The notes under the pieces are model-generated. The model did no database searches. It saw only the letters and a program-made list of their open reading frames with translations, and was not told the DNA's origin. A program made the position numbers and the translations under genes. From Opitutia bacterium UBA957 (GTDB taxonomy: Bacteria > Verrucomicrobiota > Verrucomicrobiia > Opitutales > UBA953), in assembly GCA_002293065.1 (NCBI GenBank), contig DBCN01000040.1, forward strand, positions 10,304 to 17,672: a DNA stretch of 7,369 nucleotides, given 5' to 3'. This document shows, piece by piece, positions 1 through 5,842 of this stretch. Positions within the stretch are counted from its first letter, which is position 1, and every line of letters starts with the position of its first letter.

Positions 1-624
1 AAGGGCATGGCCGGCGCGCTCAACGGCAACCTGATCCGCCTCGCCGCGGAGCAGCAGAACGCCGTCTTCGTCTGCATCGGCCGCAAGGGCGCCCAAGCCC
101 TCGCCCGTTCCGGCCGCAAGGTCCTCGCCGACTTCCCGGTCACCGACCGCGCGAACTTCAACGAAGTCCGCCCCGCCGCCGAGTACCTCCTCAAGGCCTT
201 CACCGAAGGCACGGTCGACACCGTCGAGGTCCTCTTCGCCCACTTCAAGAACACGATGGTGCAGAGCCCGCGCGTCCAGCAGCTCCTGCCGGCCGACAGC
301 CTCGTGAACCAAGCCCGCGAATTCCGCGCCAAGCTCGGTCTGCCGGAGCCCAAGATCGAAGCCGACGAACGCGACATGATCTTCGAACCCTCCGCGGGCG
401 AGATCCTGAATCAGCTGCCGGCGCTCTTCTTCAAGCAGGCCGTCCACCAGGCCGTCCTCGAGTCGAAGGCGTCCGAGTTCAGCGCGCGCATGGTCGCCAT
501 GAAGGCCGCCACCGACAACGCCAAGAAGATCGGCGCCGCCCTCTCCCTCGAATACAACAAGGCCCGTCAGGCCGCGATCACCCAGGAAATCCTGGAGCTC
601 ACCGCCGGCGCCGCCGCCCAGTAA
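1..624 (+). CDS. atpG: ATP synthase F1 subunit gamma, C-terminal part (5' end outside window)
   Basis: Gamma is the rotating central stalk of F1F0 ATP synthase; its coiled coil turns inside the alpha3beta3 ring and couples proton flow to ATP synthesis on the cytoplasmic face of the membrane. The visible 207 residues begin inside the conserved segment that reads K-G-M-A-G-A-L-N-G-N, matching the G-L-x-G-x-L-N region that lies about 80 residues into family members, so roughly the first quarter to third is missing. The C-terminal signature R-M-V-A-M-K-A-A-T-D-N-A is at visible residues 163-174, followed by the terminal helix with Y-N-K-A-R-Q-A-A-I-T-Q-E-I. The frame is open from base 1, so the ATG at base 7 is an internal Met and not the start. 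The gene ends in TAA at 622-624 and is followed by atpD, the normal order in bacterial atp operons. Identity is secure. Confidence 0.97.
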   Translation, partial: KGMAGALNGNLIRLAAEQQNAVFVCIGRKGAQALARSGRKVLADFPVTDRANFNEVRPAAEYLLKAFTEGTVDTVEVLFAHFKNTMVQSPRVQQLLPADSLVNQAREFRAKLGLPEPKIEADERDMIFEPSAGEILNQLPALFFKQAVHQAVLESKASEFSARMVAMKAATDNAKKIGAALSLEYNKARQAAITQEILELTAGAAAQ

Positions 625-655
625 TTTCCACCTCCCCCCCACTTCTATAAATATC
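625..655 (+). promoter_or_regulatory. atpG-atpD spacer and SD-less atpD start region
   Basis: This 31-base spacer has no purine-rich Shine-Dalgarno sequence. It contains a pyrimidine block with seven consecutive C (634-640) and then an AT-rich stretch (643-654, including TATAAAT at 646-652) immediately before the atpD ATG. An unstructured AT-rich start following a C-rich stretch suggests SD-independent initiation or translational coupling to atpG. The TATAAAT is too close to the ATG to be read as a normal -10 box for atpD. That it acts as an initiation region is inference. Confidence 0.35.
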
Positions 656-2083
656 ATGAGCACTAAAGGAACGATCACCCAGGTCCTCGGCGCCGTCGTC
701 GACGTCCAATTCCCCGTCGATAAGGTCCCCGAGATCTACAACGCGATCCAGATCGACTATAAGGTCGAAGGTAAGGACACGCGCCTCATCCTCGAGGTCC
801 AGCAGCACCTCGGCAACGGGCTTGTCCGCGCCGTCGCGATGACCACCACCGAAGGCCTCGTCCGCGGTGGTGACGCCGTCGACACCGGCGCTCCGATCAC
901 CGTGCCCGTCGGCAACGGCGTCCTCGGCCGCATCTTCAACGTCACCGGCGACGCCGTCGACGAACGCGGCCCGGTCGAGCACAGCAAGCGCTACCCGATC
1001 CACCGCCTGCCCCCGCCCCTCACCGAGCAGTCGACTTCCGCCGAGCTCCTCGGCACGGGCATCAAGGTCATCGACCTCATCTGTCCCTTCGTGAAGGGCG
1101 GTAAGGTCGGCGCGTTCGGTGGCGCCGGCGTCGGCAAGACCGTCGTCATCATGGAACTCATCAACAACATCGCGATGAAGCAGGGCGGTTTCTCCGTCTT
1201 CGCCGGCGTCGGCGAGCGCTCCCGTGAAGGCAATGACCTTTACCACGAAATGTCCGAAGCGGGCGTCATCGACCAGAAGGATCTCTCGAAGTCCAAGGTC
1301 GCCCTCGTGTACGGACAGATGAACGAGCCGCCCGGTGCCCGTATGCGCGTCGCCCTCTCCGCCCTCGCGATGGCCGAATTCTTCCGCGACGAGCAGAACC
1401 GCGACGTGCTCCTCTTCGTCGACAACGTCTTCCGCTTCTCGCAGGCCGGTTCCGAAGTGTCCGCGCTCCTCGGTCGCTCCCCCTCCGCGGTGGGTTACCA
1501 GCCGACCCTCGCGTCCGAAATGGGCAACCTCCAGGAACGCATCACCTCGACCAAGAAGGGTTCCATCACGTCCTTCCAGGCCGTGTACGTCCCGGCGGAC
1601 GACTTGACCGACCCGGCTCCCGCCAACACCTTCGCGCACCTCGACTCCACCGTCGTGCTCGAGCGCCGCATCGCGGAGCTCGGCATCTACCCGGCCGTCG
1701 ACCCGCTCGCCTCGACCTCGACCGCGCTCGCGCCCGAAGTCGTCGGTGACCGTCACTTCCGCGTGGCCCGCGGCGTGCAGGGCATCCTGCAGCGCTATAA
1801 GGATCTCCAGGACATCATCGCGATCCTCGGCCTCGACGAACTCTCCCCCGAGGACAAGCTCGTCGTCTTCCGCGCCCGTAAGATCCAGAAGTTCCTCTCG
1901 CAGCCGTTCCACGTGGCCGAAATCTTCACGGGCTCGCCCGGTAAGTACGTCGCCCTCGAGGATACCCTCCGTGGCTTCGAGATGATCCTCTCCGGTGAGC
2001 TCGACCACGTGAACGAAAACGACTTCTACATGAAGGGTGGCATCGACGAGGTCCTCGAAGCCGCTGGTAAGTCCAAGAAATAA
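656..2083 (+). CDS. atpD: ATP synthase F1 subunit beta (catalytic)
   Basis: Beta is the catalytic subunit of F1; three copies alternate with alpha and make ATP from ADP and phosphate. The 475-residue product is of normal family length (about 460-480). Visible in order: N-terminal beta-barrel from residue 1 to about 80 (G-A-V-V-D-V-Q-F at 12-19); P-loop G-G-A-G-V-G-K-T at 155-162 with Lys161 and Thr162; the G-E-R-S-R-E-G motif at 186-192 with catalytic Glu187 and Arg190; Walker B L-L-F-V-D-N at 252-257 with Asp256; F-S-Q-A-G-S-E-V-S-A-L-L-G-R at 261-274; the adenine-pocket Tyr345; and the D-E-L-S-P-E-D loop at 394-400, which contacts gamma. No key residue is missing. The ATG gives the expected family N-terminus. 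It lies 31 bases after atpG and 6 bases before atpC, so the three are very likely one transcript. Codon use is strongly C-ending, as expected for a highly expressed gene. Confidence 0.98.
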   Translation: MSTKGTITQVLGAVVDVQFPVDKVPEIYNAIQIDYKVEGKDTRLILEVQQHLGNGLVRAVAMTTTEGLVRGGDAVDTGAPITVPVGNGVLGRIFNVTGDAVDERGPVEHSKRYPIHRLPPPLTEQSTSAELLGTGIKVIDLICPFVKGGKVGAFGGAGVGKTVVIMELINNIAMKQGGFSVFAGVGERSREGNDLYHEMSEAGVIDQKDLSKSKVALVYGQMNEPPGARMRVALSALAMAEFFRDEQNRDVLLFVDNVFRFSQAGSEVSALLGRSPSAVGYQPTLASEMGNLQERITSTKKGSITSFQAVYVPADDLTDPAPANTFAHLDSTVVLERRIAELGIYPAVDPLASTSTALAPEVVGDRHFRVARGVQGILQRYKDLQDIIAILGLDELSPEDKLVVFRARKIQKFLSQPFHVAEIFTGSPGKYVALEDTLRGFEMILSGELDHVNENDFYMKGGIDEVLEAAGKSKK

Positions 2084-2089
2084 GCCCCG

Positions 2090-2521
2090 ATGCCACTCAC
2101 GGTCGAAATCGTCACCCCCGATCGTCGCGCCTACGAAGGCACGGCGGATGGCGTGACCCTGCCCACGTCCCTGGGCAGCATCGGCATCCTGCCCGGCCAC
2201 CAACCCATCACCGCGATCATCGCCGCCGGCGAGGTCCTGGTGATGTTGGACGGCAAGGTCAGCCGCTTGGCCATCGACCAAGGTTTCGTGCGCGTCGTCT
2301 CCGATAAGGTGTCGGTCGTGACCGAAGCCGCGATCGACGAAACCAAGATCGACCTCAAGGCCGTCGAAACCGCCGAGGCCCGCGCCCGCGAGGCCGTCGA
2401 GGCCGCCCGTGGCCAGAAGGATATCGACCCGGTCGAAATCGCGAAGATGGAGCAGATCCTCCGTTTCGCCTTGGTGCAGCGCCTGGTCAAGGGCCGCTCC
2501 TCGCAGGGAATGACGGAGTAA
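2090..2521 (+). CDS. atpC: ATP synthase F1 subunit epsilon
   Basis: Epsilon belongs to the central stalk; it binds gamma and the c-ring, and its C-terminal helices can inhibit ATP hydrolysis. The 143-residue product has normal length and two parts: an N-terminal beta-sandwich (about residues 1-85) with the typical opening L-T-V-E-I-V-T-P-D-R and the G-I-L-P-G-H-Q-P-I-T motif at 32-41, then an alpha-helical hairpin (about 88-143) rich in Ala, Glu and Lys. The ATG follows the atpD stop by only 6 bases and has no clear Shine-Dalgarno sequence, so translation is probably coupled to atpD. It is the last gene of the usual atp order and is followed by a hairpin. Identity is secure; whether the C-terminal helices inhibit in this organism cannot be told from sequence. 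Confidence 0.95.
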   Translation: MPLTVEIVTPDRRAYEGTADGVTLPTSLGSIGILPGHQPITAIIAAGEVLVMLDGKVSRLAIDQGFVRVVSDKVSVVTEAAIDETKIDLKAVETAEARAREAVEAARGQKDIDPVEIAKMEQILRFALVQRLVKGRSSQGMTE

Positions 2522-2531
2522 GCCCCGGTTT

Positions 2532-2550
2532 TCGTTTAAAGTCGTTTAAG
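2532..2550 (+). repeat. Tandem direct repeat, 10-base period, downstream of atpC
   Basis: Two near-identical copies of TCGTTTAA(A)G lie head to tail (2532-2541 and 2542-2550) in an otherwise GC-rich region. The period is about one helical turn, so both copies face the same side of the DNA, and each carries a TTTAA core. The right copy runs into the left arm of the hairpin at 2548. This could be an operator or part of a promoter for the sugar operon, but two short copies may be chance. No -35/-10 pair with good spacing was recognised. Confidence 0.35.
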
Positions 2551-2591
2551 CGGAACTTGCCCCACCTGCACGGTGCGGGCAAAGTCCGCTT
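2548..2591 (+). terminator. Large imperfect hairpin between the atp operon and the sugar operon
   Basis: A stem of about 17 base pairs can be drawn: AAGCGGA (2548-2554) with TCCGCTT (2585-2591), TTGCCC (2557-2562) with GGGCAA (2577-2582), and CACC (2563-2566) with GGTG (2572-2575). The loop is TGCAC (2567-2571); a 2x2 internal loop and one bulged C interrupt the stem. It sits 26 bases after the atpC stop, where an end of the atp transcript is expected. No T-run follows: the next bases are the GTG start of the epimerase gene. It is therefore not a textbook intrinsic terminator. It may be a weak terminator, an mRNA 3' stabiliser, or a structure restricting the first start codon of the sugar operon. 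The pairing is seen directly; the role is inferred. Confidence 0.5.
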
Positions 2592-3410
2592 GTGATTAAA
2601 TCTGCGATCACGGTTTCGCTCGTCGCCCAAGCCAAGGGCGGGCCCTTCGTCTATTGGGACGGCTTGGAGTCCGCGGCGGCCTCCGCGGCGAAGCACGGCT
2701 TCGACGCCATCGAGATCTTCGCGCCCGCGGCGGCCGCCGTCGATCGTCCGCAACTCCATGCCCTCCTGCGGCGTCATGGGCTCAAGGCCGCGGCCTTCGG
2801 CACCGGGGGCGGTTGGTTGGTCCATAAGTGGCACCTGACCCACACCGACCCGGCGATCCGCAGCCAGGCCCGCGAGTTCATCCGCGCGATCATCGACCTC
2901 GGTGCGGAATTCGCCGCCCCGGCCATCATTGGTTCGATGCAGGGTAAGGCGGAAGGGGACGTCACCCGCGAGCAGGCCTTGGCTTGGTTGGCCGAGGCTT
3001 TGGCCGATTTGGGCGCGCATGCCGCGCGCTACGGCGTACCGCTTCTCTACGAGCCGCTCAATCGGTACGAAACCAACTTGCTCAACCGCCAGCTGGACGC
3101 CGCGCAATTCCTGGAGTCGCGCCGGATCCCCAACGTGAAGCTCCTGTGCGACCTGTTCCACATGAACATCGAGGAAGTCTCGAACGCGGCGACCCTCCGC
3201 GCCTGTGGCCCGCACGTCGGTCATGTGCACTTCGCCGACAGCAACCGCCAGGCCATCGGTTTCGGCCACACCGAGACGGCCTCCGTCATCGCCGCGCTCA
3301 CCGCCATCGGCTTCGCGGGTTACCTTTCCGGCGAGATCCTGCCGCTGCCGAATTCCGAAGCCGCCGCCGCGCAGACGATCCAGGCCATCCGCACTCACTT
3401 ACCCCGCTAA
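2592..3410 (+). CDS. Sugar epimerase/isomerase, xylose-isomerase-like TIM barrel, close to 5-keto-L-gluconate epimerase (IolO type)
   Basis: A predicted cytoplasmic metal-dependent epimerase of the AP-endonuclease-2/xylose-isomerase-like TIM-barrel family, 272 residues, normal length. Motifs resemble, from memory, the Thermotoga maritima 5-keto-L-gluconate epimerase: E-P-L-N-R-Y-E-T at 154-161, D-L-F-H-M-N-I-E-E at 187-195, H-V-H-F-A-D-S-N-R at 211-219 and G-E-I-L-P-L-P at 247-253. Predicted metal ligands are Glu154, Asp187, His213 and Glu248. That family interconverts 5-keto-L-gluconate and D-tagaturonate by moving the proton next to the ketone. The start is GTG; a stop lies in frame at 2547-2549 and no other usual start codon occurs between, so GTG at 2592 is the first possible start. 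The next gene begins 4 bases after the stop. D-tagaturonate is the predicted product of the LgoD-like enzyme in this operon, which supports this specificity. Another ketose or keto-acid substrate, or hydroxypyruvate isomerase-like activity, is possible. Confidence 0.8.
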   Translation: MIKSAITVSLVAQAKGGPFVYWDGLESAAASAAKHGFDAIEIFAPAAAAVDRPQLHALLRRHGLKAAAFGTGGGWLVHKWHLTHTDPAIRSQAREFIRAIIDLGAEFAAPAIIGSMQGKAEGDVTREQALAWLAEALADLGAHAARYGVPLLYEPLNRYETNLLNRQLDAAQFLESRRIPNVKLLCDLFHMNIEEVSNAATLRACGPHVGHVHFADSNRQAIGFGHTETASVIAALTAIGFAGYLSGEILPLPNSEAAAAQTIQAIRTHLPR

Positions 3411-3414
3411 GACC

Positions 3415-3861
3415 ATGCTCAAGCACCAGCTCATCCATCCGAAGATCTCCGAAGTCCTGGCCCGCGCCGGCCACCACTCGGTCATCCTGATCGCCGACGG
3501 CAACTACCCGGTCTGGGGCAAGAAGGGCCCGAACGCCGAGCTCGTCTCGCTCAACCTCTCGCCGGGCATCCCGACGGTGGCCCAAGTCCTGCGGGCGTTG
3601 CTCAGCGCCGTCCCCGTCGACGCCGTGAATACGATGGGCATCCCCGCGGATGACTCCTACGCCCAGAAGGGGGAGCCGCCCGTGTGGGCTGATTTCCGCC
3701 AGGAAGTGACGGCCGCCGGCCTCAAGCTCGAGCTGCAGCCGATCCTGAAGTGGGATTTCTACAAGGCCGTCGAATCGCCCGACCACATCCTGACCATCCA
3801 AACCGGCGACCAAGCGCTCTGGGGCAACGTGCTCCTCACCGTCGGTTGCCGCACCGCCTGA
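3415..3861 (+). CDS. fucU: Sugar mutarotase, RbsD/FucU family (L-fucose/L-galactose mutarotase-like)
   Basis: RbsD/FucU proteins speed the interconversion of sugar ring forms or anomers, feeding the form used by the next enzyme. The 148-residue product has family length and layout: M-L-K start, A-G-H-H-S at 18-22 with the conserved active-site His20, I-A-D-G-N-Y-P at 26-32, and the C-terminal T-G-D-Q-A-L-W-G-N-V-L-L ending. Two positions differ from E. coli FucU as I recall it: Ser22 where the G-H-G-D motif has Asp, and Trp before G-N where FucU has Tyr, so substrate or rate may differ. The frame stays open upstream to 3205, but that stretch overlaps the epimerase gene and is not family-like; the ATG at 3415, 4 bases after the epimerase stop, gives the expected N-terminus. 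Placed beside an L-galactose-type dehydrogenase, it most likely supplies the reactive pyranose anomer. Family is secure; the exact sugar is inferred from context. Confidence 0.8.
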   Translation: MLKHQLIHPKISEVLARAGHHSVILIADGNYPVWGKKGPNAELVSLNLSPGIPTVAQVLRALLSAVPVDAVNTMGIPADDSYAQKGEPPVWADFRQEVTAAGLKLELQPILKWDFYKAVESPDHILTIQTGDQALWGNVLLTVGCRTA

Positions 3862-3872
3862 ATTTTCGCACC

Positions 3873-4805
3873 ATGAAGACTCGCCCCCTTGGCAAGACCG
3901 GGATCGACCTCCCCATCCTCAGCTTCGGCGCCTCCTCGCTGGGCCAGGAGTTCCGCAGCGTGGCGCTCGAGGACGCCCTCAAGTCCGTCCAGGTCGCCCT
4001 CGATTGTGGCCTCAACTTCATCGACACCTCGCCGTTCTACGGCCGCGGTATTTCCGAAGTGCTCCTGGGCGTCGCCCTCCGCGGCGTCCCGCGCGCCAGC
4101 TATAAACTTTGCACGAAGCTCGGACGCTACGACCTGGCGCACTTCGACTTCAGCGCCAAGCGCGTCGCCGAAAGCATCGACGTGTCCCTGCACCGCCTCG
4201 GCACCGACCACCTCGACATCATCCTTTGCCACGACATCGAATTCGTCCCGATGCAGCAGATCGTCGACGAGACCATCCCCGCGCTCCGCAAGGCCAAGCA
4301 GGCCGGCAAGGTCAAGGCCATCGGCTTCAGCGGCTATCCGCAGAAGATCTTCCGGTTCATCTGCGAGCAGACCGACGTCGACTGCGTGCTGAGCTACAAT
4401 CAGTACACGCTCCAGAATACCCGCTTCGCCGACGAGACCGTCCCTTACCTCAAGGCCAAGGGCATCGGCGTCATGAACGCCGGTCCGTTCAGCGCGCGCC
4501 TGCTCACCAACGCCCCGCTGCCGGCATGGCTCAAGGAACCCGAAAACGTGAAGGCCGCCGCCCGGGCCGCCGCGGCGCATTGCGCCGCCAAGGGCGTCGA
4601 CATCGCCAAGCTCGCCTTGCAGTTCTCCCTCCAGCACCCCGACATCGCCACGACCGTGTCGGGTAGCGCCAACCCGACGAATATCCGGAACTGGGCCAAG
4701 TGGGCCGCCGAGCCGATCGACCAGCAGCTGCTCGCGGAGGTCCAAGCGATCTTCGCGCCGGTGAAGAACCTCGGACACCTCGAAGGCCTGAAGGAGAACA
4801 ACTGA
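3873..4805 (+). CDS. Aldo/keto reductase, L-galactose dehydrogenase type (L-galactose/L-fucose 1-dehydrogenase)
   Basis: Predicted NAD(P)-dependent oxidation of the anomeric carbon of L-galactose, or its 6-deoxy relative L-fucose, to the 1,5-lactone in the cytoplasm. The 310-residue product is a full-length aldo/keto reductase TIM barrel. The catalytic tetrad is intact: Asp51 and Tyr56 in F-I-D-T-S-P-F-Y-G, Lys82 in C-T-K-L-G-R-Y, and His120 in C-H-D-I-E-F. The segments F-D-F-S-A-K-R-V, L-C-H-D-I-E-F, A-L-Q-F-S-L and P-V-K-N-L closely resemble plant L-galactose dehydrogenase and bacterial L-fucose/L-galactose dehydrogenases. A longer open frame begins at 3750, but it overlaps fucU; ATG at 3873 gives the family opening M-K-T-R-P-L-G-K-T-G. 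It lies 11 bases after fucU and 4 before the zinc dehydrogenase. Coupling to a lactonase supports a lactone product. L-galactose is preferred over L-fucose on operon content; D-arabinose is another known substrate of such enzymes. Confidence 0.88.
   Translation: MKTRPLGKTGIDLPILSFGASSLGQEFRSVALEDALKSVQVALDCGLNFIDTSPFYGRGISEVLLGVALRGVPRASYKLCTKLGRYDLAHFDFSAKRVAESIDVSLHRLGTDHLDIILCHDIEFVPMQQIVDETIPALRKAKQAGKVKAIGFSGYPQKIFRFICEQTDVDCVLSYNQYTLQNTRFADETVPYLKAKGIGVMNAGPFSARLLTNAPLPAWLKEPENVKAAARAAAAHCAAKGVDIAKLALQFSLQHPDIATTVSGSANPTNIRNWAKWAAEPIDQQLLAEVQAIFAPVKNLGHLEGLKENN
4791..4796 (+). promoter_or_regulatory. Possible Shine-Dalgarno AAGGAG for the zinc dehydrogenase gene
   Basis: AAGGAG lies inside the last codons of the aldo/keto reductase gene (Lys-Glu-Asn-Asn-stop), 13 bases before the ATG at 4810. 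It is the only purine-rich SD-like motif found upstream of a start in the window; the other starts have none. The spacing is a little long, so its use is uncertain. Confidence 0.35.
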
Positions 4806-4809
4806 GCCG

Positions 4810-5838
4810 ATGAAGGCCCTCCGACTCGACCAACCGCAGCAGTTCACCTGGATTGATGTTCCCGAACCGCCGGCCCCTGCGGCCGGTGAGGCCGTCGTGC
4901 GCGTCCATCGCATCGGCATCTGCGGCACGGACTACGGCGGTTACCTAGGGAAGATGCCGTTCTATTCTTACCCGCGCATCCCGGGTCATGAACTCGGCGT
5001 GGAGGTCCTCGCCGTCGGCCCTGGCGTGACGAACGTGAAGCCGGGCGACCGTTGCTCCGTGGAGCCGTACATCAATTGCCAGACCTGCTACAGCTGCCGC
5101 CGCGGCTTCACCAATTGCTGCGAGAACCATAAGACCCTCGGCGTGATGTGCGATGGCGGCATGGCGGAGAAGTTCCTGCTCCCCGCCCGCAAGCTCCACG
5201 TCTCGACGAAGCTTTCCTACGACCAGCTCGCGCTCGTCGAGACCCTCGCGATCGGATGCCACGCCGTCGACCGCGCGGCGCCTAAGGCCGGGGAGACCGT
5301 CCTCGTCATCGGCTCCGGCCCCATCGGCCTGTCCGCCATCGAATTCGTCAAGGTCTCCGGTGCCCGGTGCGTCGTCATGGACATGAACGCCGAGCGCCTG
5401 AAGTTCTGCACCGACGTCATGAAGGTCGATGGCGTCATCCTGGCCAAGGGCGACGGCTCGGAGGTCGCCGCGCTCGCGGCCCTCACGAACGGCCAGCTCG
5501 CCGACGTCGTCATCGACGCGACCGGCAGCAACAAGTCGATGGTCGGCTGCTTCGCCTATGCGGCGTTCGCGGCCCGCGTCGTCTACGTCGGCATCACCCA
5601 GCAGGAACTCACCTTCCCCCACGCCCCGCACCTGCACCGCCGCGAGCTGACCATCATGGCCAGCCGCAATGCGCTCTCCAAGGACTTCGCCCGCATCATT
5701 AAACTGATCGAAGACGGGGTCATCGACACCAAGCCCTGGATCACGCATCACGCGAAGTTCGCCGATCTCATCGCGACCTTCCCGACGTGGCTGAAGCCGG
5801 AATCGGGCGTGATCAAGGCCATCGTCGACGTCGTCTGA
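4810..5838 (+). CDS. lgoD: Zinc-dependent medium-chain dehydrogenase, L-galactonate 5-dehydrogenase-like
   Basis: Predicted cytoplasmic NAD-dependent oxidation of L-galactonate at C5 to D-tagaturonate. The 342-residue product is a complete zinc-type MDR enzyme: N-terminal GroES-like catalytic domain with Cys38 (G-I-C-G-T-D), His60-Glu61 (G-H-E) and Glu144 for the catalytic zinc; structural zinc lobe Cys90, Cys93, Cys96, Cys104; Rossmann fold with G-S-G-P-I-G at 168-173; and Asp191 at the end of the second strand, which favours NAD over NADP. Features shared with E. coli LgoD (YjjN), as I recall it, include P-F-x-S-Y-P-R just before the G-H-E, the T-N-C-C-E stretch, V-I-D-A-T-G and S-R-N-A near the C-terminus. 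The ATG is 4 bases after the previous stop. The context of aldose dehydrogenase plus lactonase fits an acid sugar substrate. Related MDR enzymes act on polyols or threonine, so the family is firm and the substrate likely rather than certain. Confidence 0.82.
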   Translation: MKALRLDQPQQFTWIDVPEPPAPAAGEAVVRVHRIGICGTDYGGYLGKMPFYSYPRIPGHELGVEVLAVGPGVTNVKPGDRCSVEPYINCQTCYSCRRGFTNCCENHKTLGVMCDGGMAEKFLLPARKLHVSTKLSYDQLALVETLAIGCHAVDRAAPKAGETVLVIGSGPIGLSAIEFVKVSGARCVVMDMNAERLKFCTDVMKVDGVILAKGDGSEVAALAALTNGQLADVVIDATGSNKSMVGCFAYAAFAARVVYVGITQQELTFPHAPHLHRRELTIMASRNALSKDFARIIKLIEDGVIDTKPWITHHAKFADLIATFPTWLKPESGVIKAIVDVV

Positions 5839-5842
5839 CCGC

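Noticed and set aside
634..640. Run of seven C as a frameshift or phase-variation tract
   Set aside because: It lies in the non-coding spacer between atpG and atpD, so slippage would not change a protein, and the surrounding genes are housekeeping.
646..652. TATAAAT as a -10 promoter box for atpD
   Set aside because: It is only 4 bases from the ATG and has no matching -35 sequence; an unstructured translation start is more likely.
599..2281. Very long open frame (560 codons) on the minus strand across atpD and atpC
   Set aside because: It is the mirror of two certain genes with C/G-ending codons; the product is a low-complexity Asp/Glu/Gly/Val/Arg-rich chain with no family motif.
3205..3414. 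N-terminal extension of the mutarotase frame into the epimerase gene
   Set aside because: The extension is Ser/Pro/Arg-rich shadow sequence, and the family N-terminus begins at the ATG at 3415.
3750..3872. N-terminal extension of the aldo/keto reductase
   Set aside because: It overlaps the end of the mutarotase gene, is Arg/His/Pro-rich, and the family start is at 3873.
3759..4928. 389-codon minus-strand open frame over the aldo/keto reductase
   Set aside because: Antisense shadow of a gene with an intact catalytic tetrad; its composition is the same Asp/Glu/Gly/Leu-rich pattern as other shadows.
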